Below are positions 35,356 to 46,101 of a stretch of DNA of 64,000 bases, one piece after another. The notes beneath the pieces were generated by a model that was given only the letters and a program-made list of their open reading frames with translations, was not told the origin of the DNA and made no database searches. The position numbers were made by a program, and so were the translations under genes. The DNA is from Cyanobium sp. FGCU6 (GTDB taxonomy: Bacteria > Cyanobacteriota > Cyanobacteriia > PCC-6307 > Cyanobiaceae). The number at the start of each line of letters is the position of its first letter. Position 1 is the stretch's first letter. The DNA lies in assembly GCA_024958655.1 (NCBI GenBank), contig JANWUR010000015.1, forward strand, positions 34,264 to 98,263, in the 5' to 3' direction.

Positions 35356-35760
35356 ATGGGGCAGGCCCGGCCCCCGCAGCCCACCTCGCCCAGGGGCGCA
35401 GCGGCTCTGCTGCTGGTGGCCGCCGGGGCCGTGCCGGGGGCCCTGCTGCGCTGGCGCCTCGGTGATCTGCTGGCGGTCAACCTGCTGGGAAGCCTGCTGA
35501 TTGGGTTGCTCGTGGCGGTGGGTGGGCGCTACCCCCGCATCGTGCTGCTTGGCGGCGTGGGCTTCTGTGGCTCCCTCACCAGCTACAGCACCTGGGTGCT
35601 CGAACTGGAGCAGGCCCTGCGCTCAGGAGGAGCAGCAGCGGCAGCGGGCGTCCTGGCGGCCGTGCCGGCGGGGCTGGGTGCGGCGGCGGTGGGCCTGGCG
35701 ATCGGCCGGCTGCTGACCGGTCTGCATCGCCGCGGTTTCGGTGCCCGCTTCAGGCGCTGA
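35356..35760 (+). CDS. crcB: Fluoride channel CrcB/Fluc, subunit 2
   Basis: The 134-residue second Fluc subunit starts 3 bases after the first. It has GAVPGALLRW, LLAVNLLGSLLIG and VGFCGSLTSYSTWVLELEQ, where the second phenylalanine of the usual FS(T)F motif is Tyr. The sequence differs enough from its partner to indicate two specialised halves rather than a recent duplication. Its 3' end overlaps the convergent HD-phosphodiesterase gene by 11 bases. Confidence 0.88.
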   Translation: MGQARPPQPTSPRGAAALLLVAAGAVPGALLRWRLGDLLAVNLLGSLLIGLLVAVGGRYPRIVLLGGVGFCGSLTSYSTWVLELEQALRSGGAAAAAGVLAAVPAGLGAAAVGLAIGRLLTGLHRRGFGARFRR

Positions 35761-37837
35761 AGGCCTTGCCGGCGGGGATGGGATAGGGGATGCGTCGGTG
35801 GCGCATGCGCCGCCACACCCGCACGAATGCACGGATCACCAGTTCCAGCTCGGCGCGTCCGATGCCGCTGCCCGCCAGCTGGCCGTCGCGCAGGCGCGCT
35901 TCAACGATCCGCCGCACCATCGCGCGGGCTTCCTGCTCGCGCGTGCCGGGAGGAAGGGAACGCAGGGCGGCCTCACAACCGTCGGCCAGCATCAGGATCG
36001 CCGTCTCGCGGCTGCGGGGGATCGGCCCTCGGTAGCGGAATCGGTCTTCGGACACGGAGGGATCCTGCGCGCGGGCCTGGTGCAGGAAGTACCCCATCTT
36101 CAGGGTGCCCTGGTGCTCGGGGATGAAATCGGCCAGGGGACGCGGCAGCCTGTAACGCCGGGCCAGCTTGAGGCCCTCGTCCACGTGCGCCTGGAGGATG
36201 GCGGCGCTGCCGAAGGGGTCGTCGAGGGCGTCGTGGGGATTCAATCCCTCCTCCTGGTTCTCGATGAACCAGTTCGGCGCATGCAGCTTGCCGACGTCGT
36301 GATACAGCGCGCCGGTGCGGATCAGGTCGATGTCGGCGTGGATGGCCCGCGCTCCCTCCTCCGCCAGTCCGCAGATCATCAGGGTGTGCTCGAACGTCCC
36401 GGGCGCCTCGGTGGAGAGGCGGCGCAGCAGGGGGCGCTCCAGGTCGGCAAGCTCCAGCAGTCGGGCCCGCGTGAGCAGGCCGAAGAAGCTCTCCACCAGA
36501 GGGGCGAGCAGCAGACCCCCCAGCAGCAGGCCGCCGACCAGCAGGGCCTCGCTCAGCTGGTCGGCGGTGGTGGGCACCGGCGACTGCAGACCCTCCGCCA
36601 CCCGGGGCAGCTGCAGGGCCAGTCCCTGCAGCAGCAGGGCTCCCACCGGCAGCAGCACCGCCAGCTGCAGCAGCTGGGCCCGGTTGCGCTGCCTCCCCGC
36701 CAGCACCGCCGCCAGTGAGCCCACCAGGGCCGCCACCACCAACCGCATCTCCAGCACGCGATCCAGCGGGAACGGCCACAGCAGGCTGCCGATCGCCAGC
36801 CAGGCCAGGCCCGCCATCGTGCCCAGGCCCTGAGCCAGCAGCAGGGTGGGTGGCACGAGCAGCGCCAGCGGACTGGCGTGGCTGCCGAGCCAGAGCTTCA
36901 GCCCCTGCACCACGACCAGCATCCCGAGGGCGAGCAGGGCCTGGCGGGCCTCCAGGCTGGCGCGCCAGCGGCGCATCACCAGCAGCATCACCGTCACGGC
37001 GGCCAGGGCTTCGCTGAAGTGACCGAACCAGGCCAGCGGCCGCGGACGGCGGTTGATCAGGCCGAAGCTGTCGAGCACGTCGAACGACTGGGGGGTGATC
37101 GTCTCCCCCTGGCGCACCACCAGATCCCCCTTCTGCACCCGGATCGTGGGGATCCCCTGCAGGGTCACCAGCTCCTCGATGCGCCGCTGGCTGAGGAACG
37201 CGTCGCCGCGGAGGTTGCTGCGCCCCTGCAGGGTTGCCGCCACCAGGCGGCTGCCGAGGCTGCGACCCGGCGGAGGCTGGTCCTCCAGCTGGAGGCTGGC
37301 GGCCAGCAGCAGGGGGGCATCGGCCACATTGGCCACGATTCCCTGGGTCAGCATGCGCAGCTGGGCCTGACGCACCGCCCGCTGCCACGACACCAGCTGC
37401 CCGGGCGTGAGTGACCTCAGCCAGCGGCGCTCCTCGGGCGTGATGTTGAGGGGATCCACCCGCCGCTGGCCGCTCGCCACCATCAGCTGCAGCTGCTGCA
37501 GCCGCCGGTCGAGCTGGGCCTGGAGCTGAACGCTGCTCCGCTCGTCCACCACCTGGATCTGGGCGCGGGGTCCGGCCTGGCTCCGGCGCTGGTCCAGGGC
37601 CATGCTGTTCACCACCGTGGCGTCGCGGGGTGCCCGCAGGGTGAACGGGGCTGGAATGCCGGGCCGCAGGCTCGGCTCCACCAGCCAGGGCCAGCTGCTC
37701 AGCAGCGCCACCAGCACGCAGACCAGGGCCACGCCGGCCATGGGACCACCCCGCCAGGCCACCATGGCCTGGCGGGGACGTTCGAGGCGCAGCAGCCGGC
37801 GCCACAGCACCTGAATCCGGCGCCATCCGTTCCGCAT
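35750..37837 (-). CDS. 7TM HD-domain phosphodiesterase (PgpH-like, c-di-AMP)
   Basis: The 695-residue protein has an N-terminal span, an extracytoplasmic 7TMR-HDED region (about 55-260), a block of about seven spans (about 270-440) and a cytoplasmic HD domain. The HD domain shows [21 protein letters not shown] and, further on, [14 protein letters not shown]. This matches PgpH, which degrades the second messenger c-di-AMP. ATG 37837 is used; a TTG two codons upstream is possible. It diverges from folD. Confidence 0.85.
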   Translation of the reverse strand: MRNGWRRIQVLWRRLLRLERPRQAMVAWRGGPMAGVALVCVLVALLSSWPWLVEPSLRPGIPAPFTLRAPRDATVVNSMALDQRRSQAGPRAQIQVVDERSSVQLQAQLDRRLQQLQLMVASGQRRVDPLNITPEERRWLRSLTPGQLVSWQRAVRQAQLRMLTQGIVANVADAPLLLAASLQLEDQPPPGRSLGSRLVAATLQGRSNLRGDAFLSQRRIEELVTLQGIPTIRVQKGDLVVRQGETITPQSFDVLDSFGLINRRPRPLAWFGHFSEALAAVTVMLLVMRRWRASLEARQALLALGMLVVVQGLKLWLGSHASPLALLVPPTLLLAQGLGTMAGLAWLAIGSLLWPFPLDRVLEMRLVVAALVGSLAAVLAGRQRNRAQLLQLAVLLPVGALLLQGLALQLPRVAEGLQSPVPTTADQLSEALLVGGLLLGGLLLAPLVESFFGLLTRARLLELADLERPLLRRLSTEAPGTFEHTLMICGLAEEGARAIHADIDLIRTGALYHDVGKLHAPNWFIENQEEGLNPHDALDDPFGSAAILQAHVDEGLKLARRYRLPRPLADFIPEHQGTLKMGYFLHQARAQDPSVSEDRFRYRGPIPRSRETAILMLADGCEAALRSLPPGTREQEARAMVRRIVEARLRDGQLAGSGIGRAELELVIRAFVRVWRRMRHRRIPYPIPAGKAFSA

Positions 37838-37920
37838 CGCCAAACGCTAGCCGTGGCGCCCACGAGCTCGTATCCCAGCCCTCCGGGTTGCATGCTGGTT
37901 TGCGCACCCTCCGTCCAGCC

Positions 37921-38802
37921 ATGGCCACCCTCCTCGACGGTCGCCTGCTGGCCGCCACCATCGAGAAGCGTCTGCAGGCGGTGATCGAGGCACACCGGCA
38001 ACGGCTGGAGCGCCCCCCCGGGCTGGCGGTGCTGCGGGTGGGCGACGATCCCGCCAGCGGGGTGTACGTCACCAACAAGGAGAAAGCCTGCAGCCGGATC
38101 GGCGTCGTCAACCTGGGCTCTCACCTTGCCGCTGACACCCCGGCCGCGGAGGTGCTGGCCACGATCGAGCGCCTCAACGCCGATCCGTCGGTGGACGGCA
38201 TCCTGCTGCAGCTGCCCCTGCCGGCGGGCCTCGAGGAGGGGCCACTGCTGGCGGCGATCGACCCGCAGAAGGATGCCGATGGCCTTCACACCCTCAACCT
38301 GGGCCGCCTGCTCAAGGGGGAGCCCGGACCCCGCAGCTGCACCCCGGCGGGCGTGATGGCGTTGCTGGCGGCGGCCGGTGTGCCGCTGGCCGGCCGACGG
38401 GCCGTGGTGGTGGGCCGCAGCATCCTGGTGGGCCAGCCGATGGCCCTGATGCTGCAGGCCGCCAACGCCACCGTGAGCGTGGCCCACTCGCGCACCGTCG
38501 ATCTGCCGGCCCTCACCCGGCAGGCCGATGTGCTGGTGGTGGCCGCCGGCCGGCCCCGCATGATCGGCGCCGAGCACGTGACCCCCGGAGCGGTGGTGGT
38601 GGATGTGGGCATCCACCGGCGGCCGGAGGGGGGGCTCTGCGGCGACGTGCGCTTCGAGGAGGTGGAGCCGCTCGCCAGCGCGATCTCGCCGGTGCCCGGC
38701 GGGGTGGGTCCGATGACCGTGACCATGCTGCTGGTGAATACCGTGGTGGCCTGGTGCCGGCGCCATGGGATCGCCCACGGTCTCGACGACCTGCTGCCCT
38801 GA
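37921..38802 (+). CDS. folD: Methylenetetrahydrofolate dehydrogenase/cyclohydrolase
   Basis: This bifunctional cytoplasmic enzyme interconverts 5,10-methylene- and 10-formyl-tetrahydrofolate with NADP. The 293 residues are full length. The active-site Tyr/Lys pair lies in [12 protein letters not shown], and the substrate and cofactor motifs are [18 protein letters not shown] and the Rossmann [17 protein letters not shown] 37921 gives the usual MATLLDGR start; a longer frame begins 33 bases earlier without support. Confidence 0.95.
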   Translation: MATLLDGRLLAATIEKRLQAVIEAHRQRLERPPGLAVLRVGDDPASGVYVTNKEKACSRIGVVNLGSHLAADTPAAEVLATIERLNADPSVDGILLQLPLPAGLEEGPLLAAIDPQKDADGLHTLNLGRLLKGEPGPRSCTPAGVMALLAAAGVPLAGRRAVVVGRSILVGQPMALMLQAANATVSVAHSRTVDLPALTRQADVLVVAAGRPRMIGAEHVTPGAVVVDVGIHRRPEGGLCGDVRFEEVEPLASAISPVPGGVGPMTVTMLLVNTVVAWCRRHGIAHGLDDLLP

Positions 38803-38824
38803 GCCGCCCTGCGCCACGCCCTGA

Positions 38825-40377
<1,553 letters not shown>

Positions 40378-40386
40378 GGGCCGGCG

Positions 40387-41862
40387 ATCACCACGCCCCC
40401 CCTCACCATCGATCAGCAGGCGGCCGAAGCCGCCTTCGCCGGCTGGCTGTCGGATCCTGCCGACGGCACCCCCTTCGTGCTCAGCGGCTACGCCGGCACC
40501 GGCAAGACCTTTCTGTCGATGCGCTTCCTGGCCCTCGCGGAGGAGCGGGGCCTGTGCTGGACCGTGGCCGCCCCCACCCACAAGGCGGTGGGCGTGCTGC
40601 GGGGCTACCTGGAGGCAGCCGGGCTGCGCCCCACCTGGTACCCCTCCACGATCCACCGGCTGCTGCGGCTCAAGCTGCGCCGCGAGCGCGACCTGGAGCG
40701 CTGCGAGGAGACTGCCCAGACCGCCGCATCCCTCGAACATCTTGCCCTGGTGCTGATCGACGAGGCCTCGATGGTGGACAGCGCCCTGCTGGAGATCGCC
40801 CTGCGCTGCGCCCATCCCTTCCGCACCCGCCTGGTGTTCGTGGGCGATCCGGCCCAGCTGCCGCCGGTGGGGGAGCCCGAGAGTCCGGTGTTCGCCCTGG
40901 GCCGAGCCTGTTCCGCCCAGCTCAACCAGGTGGTCCGCCACCAGGGGCCGGTGCTGCGGCTGGCTGCCGGGCTCAGAGGGGGACAGCTGCCCTGCTGCCT
41001 GCCGCCGGTTCTGCCGCCGGTGGCGACGGCCCTGGGAAGGGTGGCGCTGCTGGCGCGGGGAGCCTGGCTGGCGGAGGCCCAGGCGGCCCTGCGGGAGGCT
41101 GCCGCCAGCGATGATCCCGACCGGGCCCGGATTCTCTGCTACACCAACCGCAGCCTCGAGCGCCTGGTGCCGATCGCACGGCGGGCCCTGCACGGTGCGA
41201 TGGCTGACCAGCTTCCCGTTCTCCCAGGCGAGGTGCTGATCACCCGGGCGGCGGTGATGGCGCCCGCCTGTCGCCGAGGGGAGGAGGAGGGCGAGGAACC
41301 CGATCTGCTGCTGGGCTCCAACCGGGAGCTGGTGGTGCGGGATGTGACCCCGGAGCGCTGTGATCTGGCCGACTTCGGGGTGGGCGGCGGCAGTGAACCT
41401 GCCCCGCCGGTGATCGAGACGCTCACGGCTGCGGTGGAGGCGGGCGAGGCCCGTTTCGAACTGAGGCTGTTGCCGCCGATCGGCTCGAGGCCGCGGCAGG
41501 AGCTGGAGGCCGTGCTGCAGCACCTACGGCAGCAGGCGCGGGCGGCGGGTTGCCAGGAGGGAAAGTCGTTGTGGCGGCGGTTCTTCCTGCTGCGCGATGC
41601 CTTCGCCTCCCTGGGGCCTGCGGCTGTGCTCACGGTGCATCGCAGCCAGGGCAGCACCTTCGGCGAGGTGTTCGTGGAAGCCGATGTGTTCCGTCCCTCC
41701 GACGAGCGGCTGCGCCGGCAGCTGGTGTACGTGGCCGTGAGTCGGGCCCGCGCGGGGGTGGTGCTGGCGGCCGGGCCCGGCACGGCGCAAGAGCGGCGGC
41801 TTTGGGGTGACTGGCTGGAGGGTGGCGACGCACCGCCGCAGGACGGCTCCCGCAAGGGATAG
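40387..41862 (+). CDS. RecD-like superfamily 1 helicase, start codon unusual
   Basis: The ATPase shows Walker A SGYAGTGKTFL, VLIDEASMVD, FVGDPAQLPPVG, the motif TVHRSQGSTFGEVFVE and LVYVAVSRARAGVVLA, as in RecD/UvrD-like helicases. Protein-like sequence (LTIDQQAAEAAFAGWL) extends upstream of the first GTG at 40477. That stretch includes the expected glutamine motif, so a start at GTG 40477 would remove it. Between the PAP2 stop (40375) and 40477 there is no ATG, GTG or TTG in frame. I mark ATC 40387, preceded by GAGGG, as the most plausible start. No partner RecB/C is nearby. Confidence 0.75.
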   Translation: MTTPPLTIDQQAAEAAFAGWLSDPADGTPFVLSGYAGTGKTFLSMRFLALAEERGLCWTVAAPTHKAVGVLRGYLEAAGLRPTWYPSTIHRLLRLKLRRERDLERCEETAQTAASLEHLALVLIDEASMVDSALLEIALRCAHPFRTRLVFVGDPAQLPPVGEPESPVFALGRACSAQLNQVVRHQGPVLRLAAGLRGGQLPCCLPPVLPPVATALGRVALLARGAWLAEAQAALREAAASDDPDRARILCYTNRSLERLVPIARRALHGAMADQLPVLPGEVLITRAAVMAPACRRGEEEGEEPDLLLGSNRELVVRDVTPERCDLADFGVGGGSEPAPPVIETLTAAVEAGEARFELRLLPPIGSRPRQELEAVLQHLRQQARAAGCQEGKSLWRRFFLLRDAFASLGPAAVLTVHRSQGSTFGEVFVEADVFRPSDERLRRQLVYVAVSRARAGVVLAAGPGTAQERRLWGDWLEGGDAPPQDGSRKG

Positions 41863-41879
41863 ACGCATGATTCAGTAAA

Positions 41880-42266
41880 ATGCTTTTCGCAAGACCCAGT
41901 CGAGTGTCCCGGAGTGCACCGGCATTCTCTAGGTTGATGCAGCCGCTGATGGTCGCGGTGTTTTCACCCCTTGCTCCCAAAGGTGTGTTCGCCGCGTTGC
42001 CAACCCAGAACACCTCAGCGTCGCACCCCTATCCCGAGAGCGCCCTCCGCCCGGTTCGCGCGGAGGGCACCCTCCCCTTCCTGCTTCTGATGGCGGGCCT
42101 CGGCCTGGTGGTGCTGGGCGGATGGCTCGTCTGGCGGCGTCGGGCCGCCTCAAGGCCGGGACTGCCGGAGGAGCCCCTGTTCCCCGCGGCCTCGCCCCAT
42201 CAGCACATCCACGACCGCAAGTACCTGAGCCGGATCCTCAAGGACGACGTCCCCCCTTCCCCGTGA
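41880..42266 (+). CDS. Single-span small protein, unassigned
   Basis: The 128-residue candidate has an N-terminal hydrophobic stretch, a clear membrane span (about 66-85, LPFLLLMAGLGLVVLGGWLV) followed by RRR, and a His-containing tail (HQHIHDRKYLSRILKDD). The start is uncertain: ATG 41880 lies in an AT-rich spot that may instead be promoter, and ATG 41937 is an alternative. It follows the helicase by 17 bases. No family is recognised. Confidence 0.5.
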   Translation: MLFARPSRVSRSAPAFSRLMQPLMVAVFSPLAPKGVFAALPTQNTSASHPYPESALRPVRAEGTLPFLLLMAGLGLVVLGGWLVWRRRAASRPGLPEEPLFPAASPHQHIHDRKYLSRILKDDVPPSP

Positions 42267-42302
42267 GGCCGTTCAGGGACCCTGTTCCGGCATGAGCAGG
42301 CC

Positions 42303-42983
42303 TCAGGCCCGCAGGCCTTCGATGCCCTGCCAGCCGAGGTAGACCGCCAGCGCCAGGCTCACCAGGCCGACCAGCAATTCGCCGCGGGCCACCAGCCAGG
42401 TGCGGGCCCGCTGCAACCGGGGCAGCATCCGTTCGCTGCCAAGCAGAAGCAGGGCCAGCAGAGGAAGCAGCAGCAGCGTGGCCGTCCCCAGCCCGAACAG
42501 GGCCGCCACCAGCCATTCCTGCGCCCTGTCCAGGCCAGCCGCCAGCATCGAGCCGGCGGCTTTGGCGTAGAGGAAGAGATCGTCGGGCGTGATCACCTGC
42601 AGCAGGATGCTCAGGCCGATCAACGGCAGCAGGCCCAGGGCGGAGAACCTGTCGAGGCGCCGCTCCCACACGGGAGCCGCATCAGCCGGACCGGACAGCA
42701 GCGCGTTCAGTCCCAGCGCCAGCAGCCCGCCGGCCGCCAGCAGGTCGAGGCCGGTGCGATGGCTGGCGCCCTTGCTCATGTCGAGCACCAGGCCATGGCC
42801 CACCCCCAGCAGCAGGGCCAGCTCCAGCCAGGCGGTGAGCAGCCAGGCCGCCACGAACCAGCCGCCGCGGCGCAGGGGCCGCGGCCCGAGCAGCAGCAGC
42901 AGCAGAAGCCCGATGTGCACCGGGCTGCAGGCGATGGCCAGGGCAAACCCCACCATTTCTCCCCAGAAGGCGGCTCCAGCCAT
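42303..42983 (-). CDS. GAP-family (LysE-like) membrane protein, paralogue 2
   Basis: The 226 residues have about six spans and the same opening pattern as the 12901-13596 protein (ACSPVHIGLLLLLLLGPRPLRR), followed by a matching GLDLLAAGGLLALGLNALL. The cargo is unknown. It sits 8 bases downstream of the acylphosphatase gene on the same strand and probably ends the zwf-opcA-cobB transcript. ATG 42983 is used because the longer frame overlaps the acylphosphatase. Confidence 0.75.
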   Translation of the reverse strand: MAGAAFWGEMVGFALAIACSPVHIGLLLLLLLGPRPLRRGGWFVAAWLLTAWLELALLLGVGHGLVLDMSKGASHRTGLDLLAAGGLLALGLNALLSGPADAAPVWERRLDRFSALGLLPLIGLSILLQVITPDDLFLYAKAAGSMLAAGLDRAQEWLVAALFGLGTATLLLLPLLALLLLGSERMLPRLQRARTWLVARGELLVGLVSLALAVYLGWQGIEGLRA

Positions 42984-42991
42984 CGCGGTGC

Positions 42992-43366
42992 TCAGCGACG
43001 CACTTCGAACCAGTCTTCCCCGGTGGGTGGAATCGTGGCGCTGGCCACGCTGCGGACCTGTGCGGCTTCCGGACCCTTCTCGCACCAGAGCTGCAGTTCC
43101 GTGAGTCGCTGGGGTTCCCCCTCCGCCTCCACCTCCACCGAACCGTCCGGACGGTTGCGCACCCAGCCGCTCAGCCCCAGCTCGATCGCCTGGCGGCGGC
43201 AGCTGGCCCGGTAGCCCACCCCCTGCACCACACCGCGCACGATCAGACGCCAGCGTTCACGGGTCGTGGTGGGACGGGTGTCGGACGGCTGGAGGAAGCG
43301 GCGCTCGTCGGCAGCGGCACGGCGTGCCCGGCTGACGCGGCCAGACGGCGGGGGATCGCCGGGCAT
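42992..43366 (-). CDS. Acylphosphatase
   Basis: The C-terminal 85 residues form a complete acylphosphatase with the catalytic arginine in VQGVGYR and asparagine in GWVRNRPDGSVEVEAEG, hydrolysing carboxyl-phosphate bonds. No ATG, GTG or TTG occurs just before the domain. The nearest in-frame ATG is 43366, giving a 39-residue extension that overlaps the end of cobB by 124 bases; ATGs at 43417 and 43438 are also in frame. The overlap is odd and the true start is open. Confidence 0.75.
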   Translation of the reverse strand: MPGDPPPSGRVSRARRAAADERRFLQPSDTRPTTTRERWRLIVRGVVQGVGYRASCRRQAIELGLSGWVRNRPDGSVEVEAEGEPQRLTELQLWCEKGPEAAQVRSVASATIPPTGEDWFEVRR

Positions 43367-44748
43367 CCAGCCCAGTGGAGATGAACCCAGCTGGCGTGCA
43401 CGTTGCTTGCTGTCCATCCTTCGCTCCTCGTGGGGCATCCCCAGCCTTCAACCTGCCACAGCTCCTCCCGTTCGGCCACGAACGGGCCCCCGTCGGCGGC
43501 CGTTCCTGCCGACGCGATCTGCAGCTGCCAGCGGTGGAACTCATGGCCGCTGAGCCGCTCGCCGCGGCGCAGCAGCAGGCCGTCGGTGCTGGCCAGCATC
43601 TGGCGGTAGCCGAGGCTGAGGGTGCTCCCGCGCCGGGCGCTGAACGGCAGCACGCCGGCCATGGCGTGGCTGCGGCCGGCCTGATCCTCGAGGGTGCGGC
43701 CGAGCAGCAGCAGCCCGCCGCATTCGGCCACCACCGGCAACCCTCCGCGCACTGCGGCGCGCAGGTCGGCGAGGCTGCGGTGGGCACCGGCGAGGGTGCC
43801 CGCGTGCAGTTCGGGGTAGCCCCCAGGCAGCAGCACCGCCCGGCTGCCGGCCGGCAGCGGCTCATCCGCCAGGGGGCTCCAGGGCCTGGGCTCCAGGCCG
43901 CAGGCCCCCAGCAGTTCGGCCGCTTCCGGGTAGCGGAAGTGGAAGGCGGCATCGCTGGCCACGGCCACCGGCAGTGCCGCCCCCGGCGGCGGGGAAGCCC
44001 AGGCGGCCTCGCCGCTGTCTGGGGCTCCCAGAATGCACTGGATGGGATCCCGCTCCCCCGTTCGGGCTTCCGGGGGGGCCAGCAGCGGCCAGAGGCGTTC
44101 CAGATCCAGGTGCTCCTCCGCCAGGGAAGCCCAGATCCGCTGGCGACTCTCGAGATCCGCCACCTCCCGGGGGGGCAGGAGGCCGAGATGGCGGGAGGGC
44201 AGATCGAGGGCGGGGTGGCTGGGCAGCACCCCCACCAATGGCACCTCAATGGCTTCGAGAGCCTCCCGCAGCAGGGTGCGGTGGCGCACGCTGCCCACCC
44301 GGTTGAGCACCACCCCTGCCAGCCGCACCCTGGGCGGGCCATGGTCGCGGAAGCCCCGCACCAGAGCCGCCAGCGAGCCGGCCTGACGGGAGGCCTCCAC
44401 CACCAGAACCACCGGCAGATCCAGCAGAGCGGCCACGGCGGCGGAGCTGCCCTCGCTGCCGGCTCCTCGGCCGTCGAACAGACCCATCACGCCTTCCACC
44501 ACCACCCGGTCGGCGCGGCTGCCGTGCCAGTGGAAACAACGCCGCACCCAGGCGTCGCCGCAGAGCAGGGGATCGAGATTGCGGCAGGGGAGCCCAGCCA
44601 CCGCGCTCAGCAGCTGGGGATCGAGGTAGTCCGGGCCCACCTTGAACGGCTGGATGCTGCTGCCCCGCTGGCGGCCCAGGGCCGTGAGCATCAGCGTGAG
44701 CAGGGTCTTGCCACTGCCGCTGCAAGGCGCGGCGATCAGGCAGCTCAA
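43243..44748 (-). CDS. cobB: Cobyrinate a,c-diamide synthase
   Basis: This 501-residue glutamine-dependent amidotransferase (CobB/CbiA) amidates the a and c carboxylates of cobyrinate. The N-terminal ATPase has APCSGSGKT and VEGVMGLFDGRG. The class-I glutaminase half has the nucleophile in VVAECGGLLLLG and ends in the conserved VHLHW near residue 449. The remaining 50 residues (Pro/Ser-rich) lie beyond the usual end and overlap the acylphosphatase frame, possibly because an earlier stop was lost. It overlaps opcA by ATGA. Confidence 0.9.
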   Translation of the reverse strand: MSCLIAAPCSGSGKTLLTLMLTALGRQRGSSIQPFKVGPDYLDPQLLSAVAGLPCRNLDPLLCGDAWVRRCFHWHGSRADRVVVEGVMGLFDGRGAGSEGSSAAVAALLDLPVVLVVEASRQAGSLAALVRGFRDHGPPRVRLAGVVLNRVGSVRHRTLLREALEAIEVPLVGVLPSHPALDLPSRHLGLLPPREVADLESRQRIWASLAEEHLDLERLWPLLAPPEARTGERDPIQCILGAPDSGEAAWASPPPGAALPVAVASDAAFHFRYPEAAELLGACGLEPRPWSPLADEPLPAGSRAVLLPGGYPELHAGTLAGAHRSLADLRAAVRGGLPVVAECGGLLLLGRTLEDQAGRSHAMAGVLPFSARRGSTLSLGYRQMLASTDGLLLRRGERLSGHEFHRWQLQIASAGTAADGGPFVAEREELWQVEGWGCPTRSEGWTASNVHASWVHLHWAGCPAIPRRLAASAGHAVPLPTSAASSSRPTPVPPRPVNAGV

Positions 44749-46052
44749 GCGGCGGCGACGGGCAGCAGCTCCGCCGCGAGCGGAGCGGCGGCGGCCAGCA
44801 GCGGATTGGTGGTGTCATGGCCGCCGCCCAGCAGCCGGGCCAGCTCCATCTCCTCGCTCTCCTCGGGCAGGGGAACCACGTCTTCGGCCAGCTCCATCGA
44901 TGCCATGCCGCCGGATTCGAGCCGCATGCAGCCGCCCGATTCCGAGCAGAGGATCACACACAGGGGCGGTCGCTGCTCCGGCCGGCAGATCAGCCGCAGC
45001 CCCACGATCGCGCCGGGATGGGCCTTGGGGGCTCCCACCGGCAGGGGCATCAGCCGGAAGCTCACGGTGCCGCCGTCGGTGCGCTGGAACTCGGCGGCGA
45101 TGCCGTTGCCGGGGCCATCACAGGGCACCACTTCGCTGCTCACCAGGTGCCAGCCCAGGCGGTCGGCGATCCAGGCCGCCAGCAGCAGCCCCTTCACCGG
45201 ATGATCGCCCTCCACGTCGATGTCGAGCTGCACAACGTGCTGCAGGGCATCGCGGCGGGAGGGCGGGTCGAACACCATCGCCAGCGATTCGCGCCAGCTG
45301 CGCAGCCGCAGCCAGTTGAGGTCGTTCACCGCCTGGCCGGTACGGATCCGCTCCACCAGCACCTCAAGGCAGCGCGCCGGGGTGCCCAGCGAGGTGTCGA
45401 TCACCAGCCGCCGTCGGGGCGGCGCCAGGGCTTCGAGCATCTCCGGTGGCTCATCGAGGCTGCTGTTCCACCACACCCAGCAGGGCAGCTCGTCGCTGAC
45501 GAGGGGCTGGATCAGGTCGAGGCCGTTGCGCAGGGCGCCGAGCCCGCCGCGCAGCACGATCGCATCGCCGCAGGCCGCGCCGGCGCCGCCCTCCTCCGGC
45601 AGGGGGCAGTAGGCCGCCACCACGGTTTCCAGCGGCTGGTCGGCGGCGAGGGTGGGGGCCAGGGTGATCAGACGCCGGGGCATGTGGTTGCTGATCGCGC
45701 TCTCCACGAACTGGCCCCGCTGATCCTCTGCCTGGTGACTGCCGGCCAGAGCGCCGAGCTTCCACACCAGGCGTGGATCCATCGGTGCGGTGGAGGGGGG
45801 CAGGCCGCATTCCCCCACCAGCTCCCGCGCTGCTTCGATCGCATCCTGGCGGTCGAGGCCGCGGATCGGCCCGTCGACCTTGCCGATGCGCACCAGCTGC
45901 TGCTCGAGCCAGGAAGGCTCCCAGACCAGCAGGGTGAAGGTGGCGGCCCCGGTGGAGCTCTCCAGACCCTGGTTCCAGAGGTTTTCGAGGTAGGGGGTGA
46001 CCTCGGCGGGCGGCACCTCAAGCGGGGCCTGAAGCGTCAGCTGGGCGGACAT
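44745..46052 (-). CDS. opcA: Glucose-6-phosphate dehydrogenase assembly/redox effector OpcA
   Basis: The 435-residue OpcA family protein contains NHMPRRLITLAP, PLVSDELPCWVWW and DTSLGTPARC. In cyanobacteria OpcA is required for oligomerisation and redox control of glucose-6-phosphate dehydrogenase. It follows zwf by 49 bases on the same strand, the usual order. The cytoplasmic location is consistent with absence of a signal. Cysteines such as those in VILCSESGGCM are candidates for redox response, but this is inference. Confidence 0.92.
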   Translation of the reverse strand: MSAQLTLQAPLEVPPAEVTPYLENLWNQGLESSTGAATFTLLVWEPSWLEQQLVRIGKVDGPIRGLDRQDAIEAARELVGECGLPPSTAPMDPRLVWKLGALAGSHQAEDQRGQFVESAISNHMPRRLITLAPTLAADQPLETVVAAYCPLPEEGGAGAACGDAIVLRGGLGALRNGLDLIQPLVSDELPCWVWWNSSLDEPPEMLEALAPPRRRLVIDTSLGTPARCLEVLVERIRTGQAVNDLNWLRLRSWRESLAMVFDPPSRRDALQHVVQLDIDVEGDHPVKGLLLAAWIADRLGWHLVSSEVVPCDGPGNGIAAEFQRTDGGTVSFRLMPLPVGAPKAHPGAIVGLRLICRPEQRPPLCVILCSESGGCMRLESGGMASMELAEDVVPLPEESEEMELARLLGGGHDTTNPLLAAAAPLAAELLPVAAA

Positions 46053-46101
46053 GGTGCGGAAGCGGCGACGGAGAGGGGTGGAGCGAGTGGGCTGGGGCGG
46101 T

